From contig DATGLE010000170.1 in the NCBI GenBank assembly GCA_035294325.1, positions 1 through 34,520 of the forward strand: DNA of 34,520 bases, in the 5' to 3' direction. Position numbers and translations under genes: made by a program. The notes below the pieces were generated by a model that was given only the letters and a program-made list of their open reading frames with translations, searched no databases and was not told where the DNA came from. Positions 6,944 through 14,156 of the stretch are shown piece after piece. Numbering within the stretch: position 1 is the stretch's first letter; every line of letters begins with the position of its first letter. This DNA is from DATGLE01 sp035294325. Lineage in GTDB: Bacteria > Chloroflexota > Ktedonobacteria > Ktedonobacterales > Ktedonobacteraceae.

Positions 6944-7818
6944 TTCGAGCCATTTTTCCCTATGAGAAACGGTATCAAACCGTGCTGGGCTATCAGATGG
7001 CCTATGTCGAAGTGGGCGAGGGCGATCCGATTGTCTTCTTACATGGCAATCCCGCCTCCTCCTATGTCTGGCGCAATATTCTTCCCCACCTCGAAGGACT
7101 GGGGCGCTGTCTTGCCCCGGATCTGATCGGCATGGGTGATTCGGACAAGCTGCATAACAGCGGCCCGGCTTCCTATGGATTTTTCGAGCACCGCAGCTAC
7201 CTGGACCGTCTGCTTGAGCAGCTTGGGGTGTACGAGCGCGTCACCTTCGTCCTGCATGATTGGGGATCGGCCCTCGGCTTTGACTGGGCCTATCGCCATC
7301 CCCAGAGGGTCAAGGGCCTGGTGTATATGGAACCGATTGCCAGGCCGCTGAGTTGGGCTACCTGGCCGGAGGCCACCCGCGACCTGTGGAAAGCCTTTCG
7401 CTCCACCGAGGGCGAGCGCCTGATCCTCCAGGACAATCTCTTCATTGAGAACCTGCTGCCGCGCGTGGTGCTGCGCGGGTTGAGCGAGGAAGAACTGGCG
7501 GAATATCGCCGCCCCTTTGCCCAGCCAGGCGAAGGGCGTCGTCCGATGCTCTCCTGGCCGCGCCAGGCCCCCATCGATGACGAGCGGGCGGATATGAGAG
7601 AGGTGGTCGCAGCCTATGGAGCCTGGCTGGCCCAGAGCGATGTCCCCAAGTTGTACATCAACAATGATCCGGGAACGGCTACACAGGCAGTACGGGCGTT
7701 CTGTCGCACATGGCGCTCACAGGCAGAAATCACCGTCAAAGGCAGCCACTACCTGCAAGAAGATTCGCCCGATGCGATTGGCACCGCGATTGCGGCCTGG
7801 CTGCATACCCTGACATAG
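6940..7818 (+). CDS. dhaA: Haloalkane dehalogenase (LinB/DhaA type)
   Basis: A 292-residue alpha/beta hydrolase that hydrolytically removes halide from haloalkanes to give alcohols, in the cytoplasm. The full subfamily-II signature is visible. Halide-stabilising Asn37 lies in His-Gly-Asn-Pro-Ala-Ser-Ser. Nucleophile Asp107 and halide-binding Trp108 lie in Leu-His-Asp-Trp-Gly-Ser-Ala-Leu-Gly-Phe-Asp-Trp. Acid Glu131 lies in Tyr-Met-Glu-Pro-Ile-Ala, and base His270 in Gly-Ser-His-Tyr-Leu-Gln-Glu-Asp. These positions are one or two residues below those known in LinB (38, 108, 109, 132, 272), and the cap region (Arg-Asp-Leu-x-x-Ala-Phe-Arg-Ser, Leu-Ser-Trp-Pro-Arg-Gln) also resembles LinB. The substrate range cannot be read from sequence. 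The start overlaps the hypothetical gene by 4 bases, and a strong hairpin follows. Confidence 0.95.
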   Translation: MIRAIFPYEKRYQTVLGYQMAYVEVGEGDPIVFLHGNPASSYVWRNILPHLEGLGRCLAPDLIGMGDSDKLHNSGPASYGFFEHRSYLDRLLEQLGVYERVTFVLHDWGSALGFDWAYRHPQRVKGLVYMEPIARPLSWATWPEATRDLWKAFRSTEGERLILQDNLFIENLLPRVVLRGLSEEELAEYRRPFAQPGEGRRPMLSWPRQAPIDDERADMREVVAAYGAWLAQSDVPKLYINNDPGTATQAVRAFCRTWRSQAEITVKGSHYLQEDSPDAIGTAIAAWLHTLT

Positions 7819-7829
7819 CAACACCTACT

Positions 7830-7867
7830 GCTCAGAGCTTCCTGAAAACGAGCAGGAAGCTCTGAGC
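7830..7867. repeat. Perfect 15-bp hairpin between dehalogenase and PPOX genes
   Basis: Arm 7830-7844 pairs perfectly with 7853-7867 across an 8-nt loop. It starts 11 bp after the dehalogenase stop, and 26 bp separate it from the next ATG. No T-run follows on either strand, so a Rho-independent terminator is not supported. An mRNA 3'-end stabiliser or processing site between the two halves of the cluster is possible. Confidence 0.7.
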
Positions 7868-7893
7868 GGAAAATCAAGAAAGCGAGATAGATT

Positions 7894-8364
7894 ATGCGCG
7901 AAAACACAACCCAGAACACGCGAGCCTACCTGACGACCCCCGGCAAAGGCCATATGACCCTGCTGACCAGCTATCGCCGCAATGGCATAGGCGTGGGCAC
8001 CCCGGTGGGCACCGTCGCTTTGGGCGGCAAGCTCTACTTTATGACGGCGGCGGATACCTGGAAGGTCAAGCGTCTGGCGCACAATCAGCGCGTCACCCTG
8101 GCCCCTGGCACCCGCAAAGGGGAAGCGCGTGGCCCGGCCATTGCAGGCACGGTGCGCCGCTTGCATGATGAGGAGGCCAGGCGCGCGCGAGCGCTCTTGC
8201 GCGTTGGCATCGTGGGCCATTTCTTCGGGATCCTTTTTGATCTCAAATATCCTGGGGAGAAGACAGCGGTGTATGAGATTGTGCTGGATGCCACCGAGAC
8301 TGACCCGGGAAGCGGAGGCGCCCAGCAGAGGCAGGCGGCGCCCTCCCAGGCCGGATCACGGTAG
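7894..8364 (+). CDS. PPOX-fold (pyridoxamine phosphate oxidase-like) flavin/F420-dependent protein
   Basis: A 156-residue protein resembling the PPOX-class family of FMN- or F420-binding oxidoreductases. The split-barrel core is suggested by the opening Tyr-Leu-Thr-Thr-Pro-Gly-Lys-Gly-His-Met-Thr-Leu-Leu-Thr and Gly-Thr-Pro-Val-Gly-Thr-Val. The family-like strand Lys-Leu-Tyr-Phe-Met-Thr-Ala-Ala-Asp-Thr-Trp-Lys-Val-Lys-Arg follows, then Gln-Arg-Val-Thr-Leu-Ala-Pro. The C-terminal 20 residues are Gly/Gln/Ala-rich and probably disordered. The ribosome-binding site is weak. It follows the hairpin after the dehalogenase gene and precedes the membrane protein by 37 bp, so it is likely in the same cluster. 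Cofactor and substrate are unknown. Confidence 0.75.
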   Translation: MRENTTQNTRAYLTTPGKGHMTLLTSYRRNGIGVGTPVGTVALGGKLYFMTAADTWKVKRLAHNQRVTLAPGTRKGEARGPAIAGTVRRLHDEEARRARALLRVGIVGHFFGILFDLKYPGEKTAVYEIVLDATETDPGSGGAQQRQAAPSQAGSR

Positions 8365-8401
8365 AGTTGAGCAAGCAACGCCAGAGGGAAAGGACCATCT
8401 C

Positions 8402-8998
8402 ATGCCGGTTTCACCACGTGTTCGTCTGTTCGGGCTGCTCTGTCTGATTGGTGGAAGCCTTCAACTGTGTGATCTGCCCCTCGATGTCTGGTGGTCAGCC
8501 CCCACCAGTCCGATCCACGCGGTGGCCCTCGGGATCTGGGGTCTGGCGAATATCGCGCTCATGGGGGGACCCATCGGGATCGTTGCCTATCGGTTGGTCC
8601 CTTCTGGAGGGAGAGCCATGGCCGGAGCCGGCCTCACGCTGCCTGGCAATCTGAGTCAGATCGCTGGCATGCTCTGCTACCTGCTGCTCCCCCGCTCTGC
8701 CTCTGGGCAGGTGTTGACCCCACTGGGCGGCATCCTCATCACGCTGGGCATGCTCGTACTGGGAATGGCAACGCTATCGGGCAAGAGGCTGCCTGGCTGG
8801 CGGGCATGGACGCCTCTGCTGGTCGGTCTGTCCTTTCTCGTCCAACTGGTCGTTATCCAGGTCCCTTTCTTTCTGAGACGGGGACTTCCCCTCTTCGCTC
8901 CGCTGCTTGACCTGTGGGGCCTGTTCTGGGTCCTTCTGGGCCTGGTGATGGTCTGGTCAGAAACCGGGCCTGCACAGGCCCCACTTGTGCAGACCTGA
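8402..8998 (+). CDS. Six-TM membrane protein of unknown function
   Basis: A 198-residue integral membrane protein with about six hydrophobic helices (roughly residues 7-25, 38-60, 73-93, 104-124, 132-153 and 164-186). I do not recognise a family; the length and pattern resemble small DUF-type membrane proteins often found beside TetR genes. The frame is open upstream to 8129, but there it overlaps the PPOX gene. The ATG at 8402 has AAAGGA and starts the first helix correctly. It lies between the PPOX and SGNH genes, 37 bp and 45 bp away. Confidence 0.75.
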   Translation: MPVSPRVRLFGLLCLIGGSLQLCDLPLDVWWSAPTSPIHAVALGIWGLANIALMGGPIGIVAYRLVPSGGRAMAGAGLTLPGNLSQIAGMLCYLLLPRSASGQVLTPLGGILITLGMLVLGMATLSGKRLPGWRAWTPLLVGLSFLVQLVVIQVPFFLRRGLPLFAPLLDLWGLFWVLLGLVMVWSETGPAQAPLVQT

Positions 8999-9043
8999 TT
9001 GGCAGCGTGAGCAAGCCATGAAATGAAAGAAGGAGTTGTTCTC

Positions 9044-10192
9044 ATGAAGAGAGAATCAATCAAGCAGGCTGTCCAGCAGACCAGGCGGGGCTGGGTCGGA
9101 GCCTGGTACGCGGCCCCGATGCGCATGCGCCCGGCAGGTCTGACCGGGCGCACGCTGCGTCAGATCGTCCATCTGCATGCCGGCGGAGAACAGATCCGAC
9201 TGCGCCTGTCCAATCGTTATGAAGCAGCCCCCCTCACGCTCACCTCGGTTGCCGTCGGGCGCGTCCTCTTTGGTCTGCTGGTGCAAGCAGCGTCCAGGCA
9301 CCCGGTGCACTTTGAGGGGCAGGACAGCGTCACGCTTGCCCCCGGTGCGGATATCCTCAGCGATCCCATCGATCTGCCGGTCGAGGCACAGAGCAATCTG
9401 GCGATCAGTTTTTTCGTAGAAAATGGTGACATCCTCACCGGGCACTTTGTCGCCATGCAGACCTCTTATGTCTCCACCCCTGGCGACCAGAGCGCCCTTG
9501 TGCAGATGGAAGACCTGCTTCCCGCCTACCCCCTGCTGACGACATCCTGGTGGGCGCTCAGCGGGGTGGAGGTCTTGCCGGTTCAGCCGCTCAAGGCGCT
9601 GGTCGCCTTTGGCGATTCGACAACCGACGGCTATGGTTCGACCAGAGACCAGAACCGGCGCTGGCCCGATTATCTGGCGCGCCGCATCGCTGCGGCAGGT
9701 GGGCCAGGGGCGATCTCCGTCCTGAACGCCGGGATCAGCTTCAATGAGTTACTGACCTCGCGGATGCCCCTGGCAGGGGAGGCCGGCGTGCAGCGGTTCA
9801 CCCGGGATGTCCTGGAGCAGCCAGGTGTGACGGACGTGATCGTGCAGATCGGGATCAACGATCTGCGCCATGATGCTCCGGCCACGGCAATCATTGAGGG
9901 CCTGCAAGCCCTGGCGACGCAGGCGCGAGCGTGCCAGGTGCGTGTGTTCGGCACCACCATTGTACCGGCGGTGTCTACCCCTTCCCAGGCCGAACAGTGG
10001 CACACGGTGAATACCTGGCTGCGTGAGCGAGGCGCTGACTGGTTTGATGCCGTCTTCGACTTCGCCGCGGCCCTCCAGCATCCCACAGGAGGGGCCAGGC
10101 TCGATCCTACCTGCGATTCGGGGGACGGGACCCATCCCAACGATCTTGGGTATCAACGCCTGGCAGACGCAGTGGATCTCGCGCAGTTTTAG
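9044..10192 (+). CDS. SGNH/GDSL hydrolase
   Basis: A 382-residue esterase/lipase-type protein. The N-terminal half (about 1-180) is beta-rich, as in two-domain carbohydrate-esterase-like GDSL proteins. The SGNH domain begins near 185: block I Ala-Phe-Gly-Asp-Ser-Thr-Thr-Asp-Gly with Ser192, the block II Gly in Asn-Ala-Gly-Ile, block III Gly-Ile-Asn-Asp, and block V Asp-Gly-Thr-His with Asp361 and His364. All catalytic residues are present. There is no typical signal peptide, so a cytoplasmic role is likely despite relatives being secreted. The ATG at 9044 has AAGGAG; an in-frame ATG at 9023 lacks one. Last gene of the rightward cluster; convergent with the sugar-binding protein gene. Confidence 0.9.
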   Translation: MKRESIKQAVQQTRRGWVGAWYAAPMRMRPAGLTGRTLRQIVHLHAGGEQIRLRLSNRYEAAPLTLTSVAVGRVLFGLLVQAASRHPVHFEGQDSVTLAPGADILSDPIDLPVEAQSNLAISFFVENGDILTGHFVAMQTSYVSTPGDQSALVQMEDLLPAYPLLTTSWWALSGVEVLPVQPLKALVAFGDSTTDGYGSTRDQNRRWPDYLARRIAAAGGPGAISVLNAGISFNELLTSRMPLAGEAGVQRFTRDVLEQPGVTDVIVQIGINDLRHDAPATAIIEGLQALATQARACQVRVFGTTIVPAVSTPSQAEQWHTVNTWLRERGADWFDAVFDFAAALQHPTGGARLDPTCDSGDGTHPNDLGYQRLADAVDLAQF

Positions 10193-10227
10193 CAGTAGAA
10201 AATGTAGTAGTCGGCGATCTGTTCCGC

Positions 10228-10247
10228 CTGCGGGAGCCTGGCCGCAG
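10228..10247. terminator. Hairpin in convergent gap
   Basis: CTGCGG (10228-10233) pairs with CCGCAG (10242-10247), 8-nt loop, in the 62-bp gap between the convergent SGNH and sugar-binding genes. No T-run. Confidence 0.35.
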
Positions 10248-10254
10248 ACGGCAC

Positions 10255-11382
10255 CTACGAGGACGGCGGCGTCACCACCTGTTCCTTATCCGAACTGCCC
10301 TCGAAGCGCGTCTGGGTGGTCAGATACGGCTTGACGTTGTCCTTGGTGACAAACAGCAGGCCCGTATCGGTCTCCGGCGGCGCCATCAGCCCACCCGACA
10401 GCTTGTACAGGAACAGCGCCACCACCGGCAAGAACCCCTGCAGGTAGGGCTGCTGGTCAATGGTGAAGTCCAGGTTCCCCTTCTGGATCTCTTGCAGCGT
10501 GATGGGCAGCAGATCAAAGCCGCCGGCATGCACCCCTTTGGAGGCCAGATTGTACTTCTCCATGATCTGGCTCACCCCCTGGGTGCTGCCCGCATCGACG
10601 GCAAACATGCCCTTGAGGTTCTGGTGGCCCAGGTAGTACGCCTCGATCTTGGACAGCTCATCGTTGACCGCCGCTCCGGTGGCGACCTCGCTGAAGTTGA
10701 TCGGCTTGCCCGATTGCTGGATGGCCTGCTTGGCCCCATCGATGCGCGGCTGAATGTTCAACTGGCCGGGGGTGGCGATGAAGCCGACGACATCGCCCGA
10801 TGGCACCAGTTCGACCAGGCGCTGGCCCAGCTTGACCCCAGACTGGAACAGGTCCTGTCCGATATAGGCCAGCCGTTTGTTGCCGCTGCTGGCCGGCGCA
10901 TCGGCATTGTAGGAGACGACGGGGATGCCTGCCGAGAGCGCCCGCTCGGTCGGATCGTTGAAGGCGGTGGGATCGACGATAGCGACGGCGATGCCATCAG
11001 CTTTGGCGGCGATGGCGGCGTTCATGGCATTGACCATCTGCCCGGCATCGCTGTTCTCTGAGCCGGTCCACTGGTACTTGCAGCCCAGCAGCGCGCAGGC
11101 GTCCTGGATGCCGTACTGGGTCGGCACAAAGAAGGGATTCGTCGTCACATGGTTAACAAATACGAAGTTCCACTGGGGATGCGGGGGGAAGTTGCCTTCG
11201 GTTTTGCCCGACGACGTTGATGTGCTCGAAGTGCCTGATGTGGTGCCGCTGCTGCTGCCGCCGCCGCAAGCTGCTAATAACGCGGGGATGGAGAGACCGC
11301 CGGCGGCTGAGAGGCCCAGGAATTTACGCCGACCAATAGGCGAGAGGCGGGAATAGATGTCCGAGAAGTCTACTTCCTTCAT
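10255..11382 (-). CDS. Sugar-type ABC transporter substrate-binding lipoprotein, orphan
   Basis: A 375-residue extracytoplasmic solute-binding protein of the ribose/galactose type I class. The N-terminus has a twin-arginine motif (Arg18-Arg19-Lys-Phe-Leu-Gly) followed by a hydrophobic stretch and a lipobox Leu-Leu-Ala-Ala-Cys39, then Gly/Ser/Thr-rich tether. It should therefore be exported and lipid-anchored on the outer face. The mature part has Phe-Val-Asn-His-Val-Thr-Thr-Asn-Pro-Phe-Phe, Asp-Gly-Ile-Ala-Val-Ala-Ile-Val-Asp-Pro and Gly-Ile-Pro-Val-Val-Ser-Tyr-Asn. These fit periplasmic binding protein type I domains. GGAGGG precedes the ATG. No permease or ATPase gene is adjacent: the upstream gene is the kinase-WD40 receptor and the downstream one is convergent. 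Confidence 0.9.
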   Translation of the reverse strand: MKEVDFSDIYSRLSPIGRRKFLGLSAAGGLSIPALLAACGGGSSSGTTSGTSSTSTSSGKTEGNFPPHPQWNFVFVNHVTTNPFFVPTQYGIQDACALLGCKYQWTGSENSDAGQMVNAMNAAIAAKADGIAVAIVDPTAFNDPTERALSAGIPVVSYNADAPASSGNKRLAYIGQDLFQSGVKLGQRLVELVPSGDVVGFIATPGQLNIQPRIDGAKQAIQQSGKPINFSEVATGAAVNDELSKIEAYYLGHQNLKGMFAVDAGSTQGVSQIMEKYNLASKGVHAGGFDLLPITLQEIQKGNLDFTIDQQPYLQGFLPVVALFLYKLSGGLMAPPETDTGLLFVTKDNVKPYLTTQTRFEGSSDKEQVVTPPSS

Positions 11383-11723
11383 GGTTTAGAACCCTCCGAT
11401 TCCGTTTTTCTCCCTTGAGTTAGAAGACCGATAAGGAGGACAACTACAACTCCCTTCCCATTCAGCCCATGCTTACGATTGCTCGCACCCTGCCCGGCGG
11501 AGCGCTGAGATATCCAGCCATGTAAAGACTAACGTTCGCCTTGCTTACACAGACCACACATCTCAATGCACGCGGGAAGATGGGCCGGGACGACGTGGGA
11601 AAGGGAAAAAATAGATCGAGTATTAACGTTTGTCGTCCAGACTCGTCAATATAGCCATGCTACAATAAATATCGCTCATATGTCAAGCTAGCAGGCAAAG
11701 ACCTGGATGCAAGCCAGTTCACT
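11383..11723. other. Intergenic leader/promoter region of the sugar-binding gene
   Basis: 341 bp with no ORF of coding character. It contains a leftward promoter near 11621-11649, which would give an untranslated leader of about 230 nt. The leader includes the purine-rich AAGGGAAAAAATAG tract near 11601. No riboswitch was recognised. Confidence 0.5.
11621..11649 (-). promoter_or_regulatory. Probable promoter of the sugar-binding gene
   Basis: On the minus strand, TTGACG (11644-11649), 17-bp spacer, TTAATA (11621-11626). A second leftward TTGACA lies further upstream near 11681-11686 with a poorer -10. Confidence 0.45.
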
Positions 11724-13847
11724 TTATGCTGGCGCGGCCCAGACTTTTATCGTTTTATCCCAGGATGCCGAAACTATACGCTTACCATCGGGCGACCAGG
11801 CCACCGAACGCACTCCCAGCGTATGGCCCTGGTAGGTGACGGCATCACTGCCATCCACGGCGTTCCATATCTGTACGGTCTTATCATCGCCCCCCGAGGC
11901 GATACGCTCCCCATCGGGCGACCAGGCCACCGAGTAAACGAAATCGCTATGGCCGTAATAGACGTAGCGATGATCGCCGCCGATTGCATCCCAGACCTGC
12001 ACCGTCTTATCGTCACAGCCGGAGGCGATGCGCTCCCCATTGGGCGACCAGCAATTGCCCCATGCCGCAGCCTGGTATGGGCGGTAGGTATCAAGGTTCG
12101 CTCCCGTGCTGGCATTCCAGACCTGCGCCGTCATGTCACTTGCCGACGAGACGATACTTTTGCTATCCAGCGACCACGCCAGGTTATGTACAAACCCGGT
12201 GTGGCCGCGATAGGTATATAGAGCATCTCCGGTGGCAGCGTCCCAGACCTGCACCGTCCTGTCGCCGCCGCCAGATGCGATACGCAGGCCATCGGGCGAC
12301 CAGGCTACTGTCCACACCCACGAAGTATGGCCGGTGTAGGTGATGGGATAGAAGCCAGTGGTCGCATCCCAGACCTGTACCGTTCGATCATAGCTGGCCG
12401 AGGCGACGCGCCGGCCATCGGGCGACCACGTTACAGCATATACCGTGTCGCTATGGCCGGTGTAGGTATAGAGCAGCATTCCATCGCTCGCATTCCAGAC
12501 CTGCACCGTCTTATCGCTGCTGGCCGAAGCAATACGTTTGCCATCGGGCGACCAGGCCGCCGACCACACCTGCGCATCATGGCCGCGATAAGTGTAGAGC
12601 AGGGCTGTCCCCCCCGGAGAAGCTGTAGACGAAGTTTCGAGTCTCCTCCCCACCAGCCAGGCAATACCCCCGCCCGCACCGGCCACGGCCAGCGTGCCGC
12701 CCAATCCCAGCAGCACACGGCGCCGCGACAGACCTGATGGCACGACCTGCGGCGGTGATGCAGGAATCGCTGTCTCGCCGGGCAAGGAATCTGGCAGCGC
12801 TTCGCCGGGAGGCTTCGTTGTCTCAATCGCTACAGCCTCCTCGGGCACTTTCATTGTCTCCAGCGATTCGGTTTCGGGAGGCAGTCGCGTCGTCTCGGGC
12901 GCTTTGCTCTGTACGTCCAGCAAAGGCGCAGCCGCCGCCTCACGATCCGGCAGCAGGATGGTCTCGCTGGAGGATGCCTGAGCTGACGGGATAAAGCCAT
13001 CGGTCAACACCCCCGGCGGCAGCGGCTCCTGCTGGTAGGCTGCCTCCAATGCATCGGCAAACGCCTTGATCGTTGGATAGCGCTGCTCGGGATCTTTGGC
13101 GAGCGCCTTCATGACTACCGCTTCAATGGCGGAAGGCAGCGCGGGTATCTGCTCGCGCAGAGCCAGCGGAGCCGTCAATACCTGTTTCACGGCGACCTCG
13201 GTAAACGATCCCTGGAAAGGACGCTCGCCGGTCAGCCACTCGTAGACGACGATGCCCAGCGCATATTGATCGCTGCGCGGCGTCGCGCGGGATTGGATCT
13301 GCTCCGGCGCCATGTAGGCTACCGTACCCGCCATCTCCTGCATGCCCTCCGTGCTCTGATAGCGCGAACTCTGCGCCATCACAGCGATACCAAAATCGCT
13401 CAGCAGCACCTCGTGAGAGCGGCCAAGCAGCATATTCTCCGGCTTGACATCGCGGTGGATCACTCTTTGATCGTGAGCGTATTGCAGAGCGTCGGCGATC
13501 TGCCTGACGTAGCTCACAATCGTCGCGAGGGGGAGCCGCGAGCCTCTGGGATAGAGCCGGCGCAGGGTGCCATTGGGAGCGTAGTCCTCGACGAGATAGG
13601 GCGTCGTCTCCTGTACGCCAAAATCGAGCACGCGCACGATATGAGGATGCACCAGGCGAGCAATCGTGCGCGCCTCGTTGCGAAAATGTTCGGCATCCCC
13701 CTCGGTCAGACGAGTGTGCAGCACCTTGATGGCAGCGGGCGTCTCCAGATAAATATGCTCGCCCAGATAGACCTCGGCGAAGCCCCCCTGCCCCAACAGG
13801 CGCACCAGGCGATAATTACCAAGTTGTTGTCCCACGCGATCTACCAT
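11724..13847 (-). CDS. Ser/Thr protein kinase with TM segment and seven-bladed WD40 propeller
   Basis: A 707-residue receptor-like kinase. The N-terminal Hanks kinase domain (about 12-270) is complete: Gly-Gln-Gly-Gly-Phe-Ala-Glu-Val P-loop, Lys41, His-Arg-Asp-Val-Lys-Pro-Glu-Asn (131-138), Asp-Phe-Gly (151-153) and Ala-Pro-Glu-Gln. A Pro/Glu/Thr-rich linker (about 285-370) leads to Ser-Arg-Arg-Arg-Val-Leu-Leu-Gly and a glycine-rich TM helix (about 378-400). Seven WD repeats follow (about 415-705). Six carry the Gly-His and Trp-Ser-Pro-Asp-Gly pattern; the fifth is degenerate (no Gly-His). The kinase should be cytoplasmic and the propeller outside, as a sensor (inference). Start at 13847 (GGAGGAGAC); the longer frame runs through an inverted repeat. 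Such fusions are frequent in Ktedonobacteria. Confidence 0.93.
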   Translation of the reverse strand: MVDRVGQQLGNYRLVRLLGQGGFAEVYLGEHIYLETPAAIKVLHTRLTEGDAEHFRNEARTIARLVHPHIVRVLDFGVQETTPYLVEDYAPNGTLRRLYPRGSRLPLATIVSYVRQIADALQYAHDQRVIHRDVKPENMLLGRSHEVLLSDFGIAVMAQSSRYQSTEGMQEMAGTVAYMAPEQIQSRATPRSDQYALGIVVYEWLTGERPFQGSFTEVAVKQVLTAPLALREQIPALPSAIEAVVMKALAKDPEQRYPTIKAFADALEAAYQQEPLPPGVLTDGFIPSAQASSSETILLPDREAAAAPLLDVQSKAPETTRLPPETESLETMKVPEEAVAIETTKPPGEALPDSLPGETAIPASPPQVVPSGLSRRRVLLGLGGTLAVAGAGGGIAWLVGRRLETSSTASPGGTALLYTYRGHDAQVWSAAWSPDGKRIASASSDKTVQVWNASDGMLLYTYTGHSDTVYAVTWSPDGRRVASASYDRTVQVWDATTGFYPITYTGHTSWVWTVAWSPDGLRIASGGGDRTVQVWDAATGDALYTYRGHTGFVHNLAWSLDSKSIVSSASDMTAQVWNASTGANLDTYRPYQAAAWGNCWSPNGERIASGCDDKTVQVWDAIGGDHRYVYYGHSDFVYSVAWSPDGERIASGGDDKTVQIWNAVDGSDAVTYQGHTLGVRSVAWSPDGKRIVSASWDKTIKVWAAPA

Positions 13848-13849
13848 GT

Positions 13850-13873
13850 CTCCTCCGCGCGGCTCCTCCGCGC
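13850..13873. repeat. Duplicated ribosome-binding-site segment
   Basis: CTCCTCCGCGC occurs at 13850-13860 and again at 13863-13873. On the minus strand this gives two copies of GCGCGGAGGAG, the second directly before the kinase ATG. GCGCGG (13857-13862) can also pair with CCGCGC (13868-13873), forming a small GC hairpin that could hide one copy. Confidence 0.7.
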
Positions 13874-13878
13874 AAGGG

Positions 13879-13933
13879 ATGTAAATTGTATTATGAATGT
13901 GCACGAAGAGCACATTCATAATACAATTTACAT
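13879..13933. repeat. Perfect 24-bp inverted repeat upstream of the kinase-WD40 gene
   Basis: Arm 13879-13902 is perfectly complementary to 13910-13933, 7-nt loop. The arms are AT-rich, unlike their surroundings. If the kinase transcript starts upstream, the hairpin lies in its 5' untranslated region, about 32 nt before the ATG. It is bracketed by GC-rich motifs: 13857-13873 on one side and the GCGCCGCAGCGCGAG core at 13941-13955 on the other. Confidence 0.9.
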
Positions 13934-13938
13934 AAGGT

Positions 13939-13955
13939 AAGCGCCGCAGCGCGAG
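13939..13955 (+). repeat. GC-rich flank motif, diverged copy
   Basis: AAGCGCCGCAGCGCGAG follows the 24-bp inverted repeat by 5 bp. It matches the 20-bp repeat at 27140-27159 with one G missing and an edge difference. Confidence 0.55.
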
Positions 13956-14061
13956 TACGTGATTGTGCCGGCAAGCAGACACACTCTACAAATAGAAAGA
14001 AGATATTTCTATCTATTTAGCAGGTATCCCTGTTGATTTTAGAGAATTCGGCGCATTACGT

Positions 14062-14088
14062 CAAGGTTTGGTCGTTGGTAAAACCTTG
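14062..14088. promoter_or_regulatory. 8-bp dyad overlapping the esterase -35
   Basis: CAAGGTTT (14062-14069) and AAACCTTG (14081-14088) form a perfect dyad with 11-bp spacing. The right arm runs into the -35 hexamer of the esterase promoter, so it may be an operator. Confidence 0.4.
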
Positions 14089-14114
14089 CATGCCAGCGCC
14101 GGTAGCGGTATGAT
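14086..14114 (+). promoter_or_regulatory. Probable promoter of the esterase gene
   Basis: TTGCAT (14086-14091), 17-bp spacer, TATGAT (14109-14114), 42 bp before the esterase ATG. Confidence 0.5.
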
Positions 14115-14156
14115 GATAGAGAGGAACAGGAAAGCCGAACTAGAAAGAGGGTTCTC

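Noticed and set aside
13879..13933. Rho-independent terminator for a leftward or rightward gene
   Set aside because: The AT-rich 24-bp stem has no T-run and lies between divergent genes, where neither needs a terminator.
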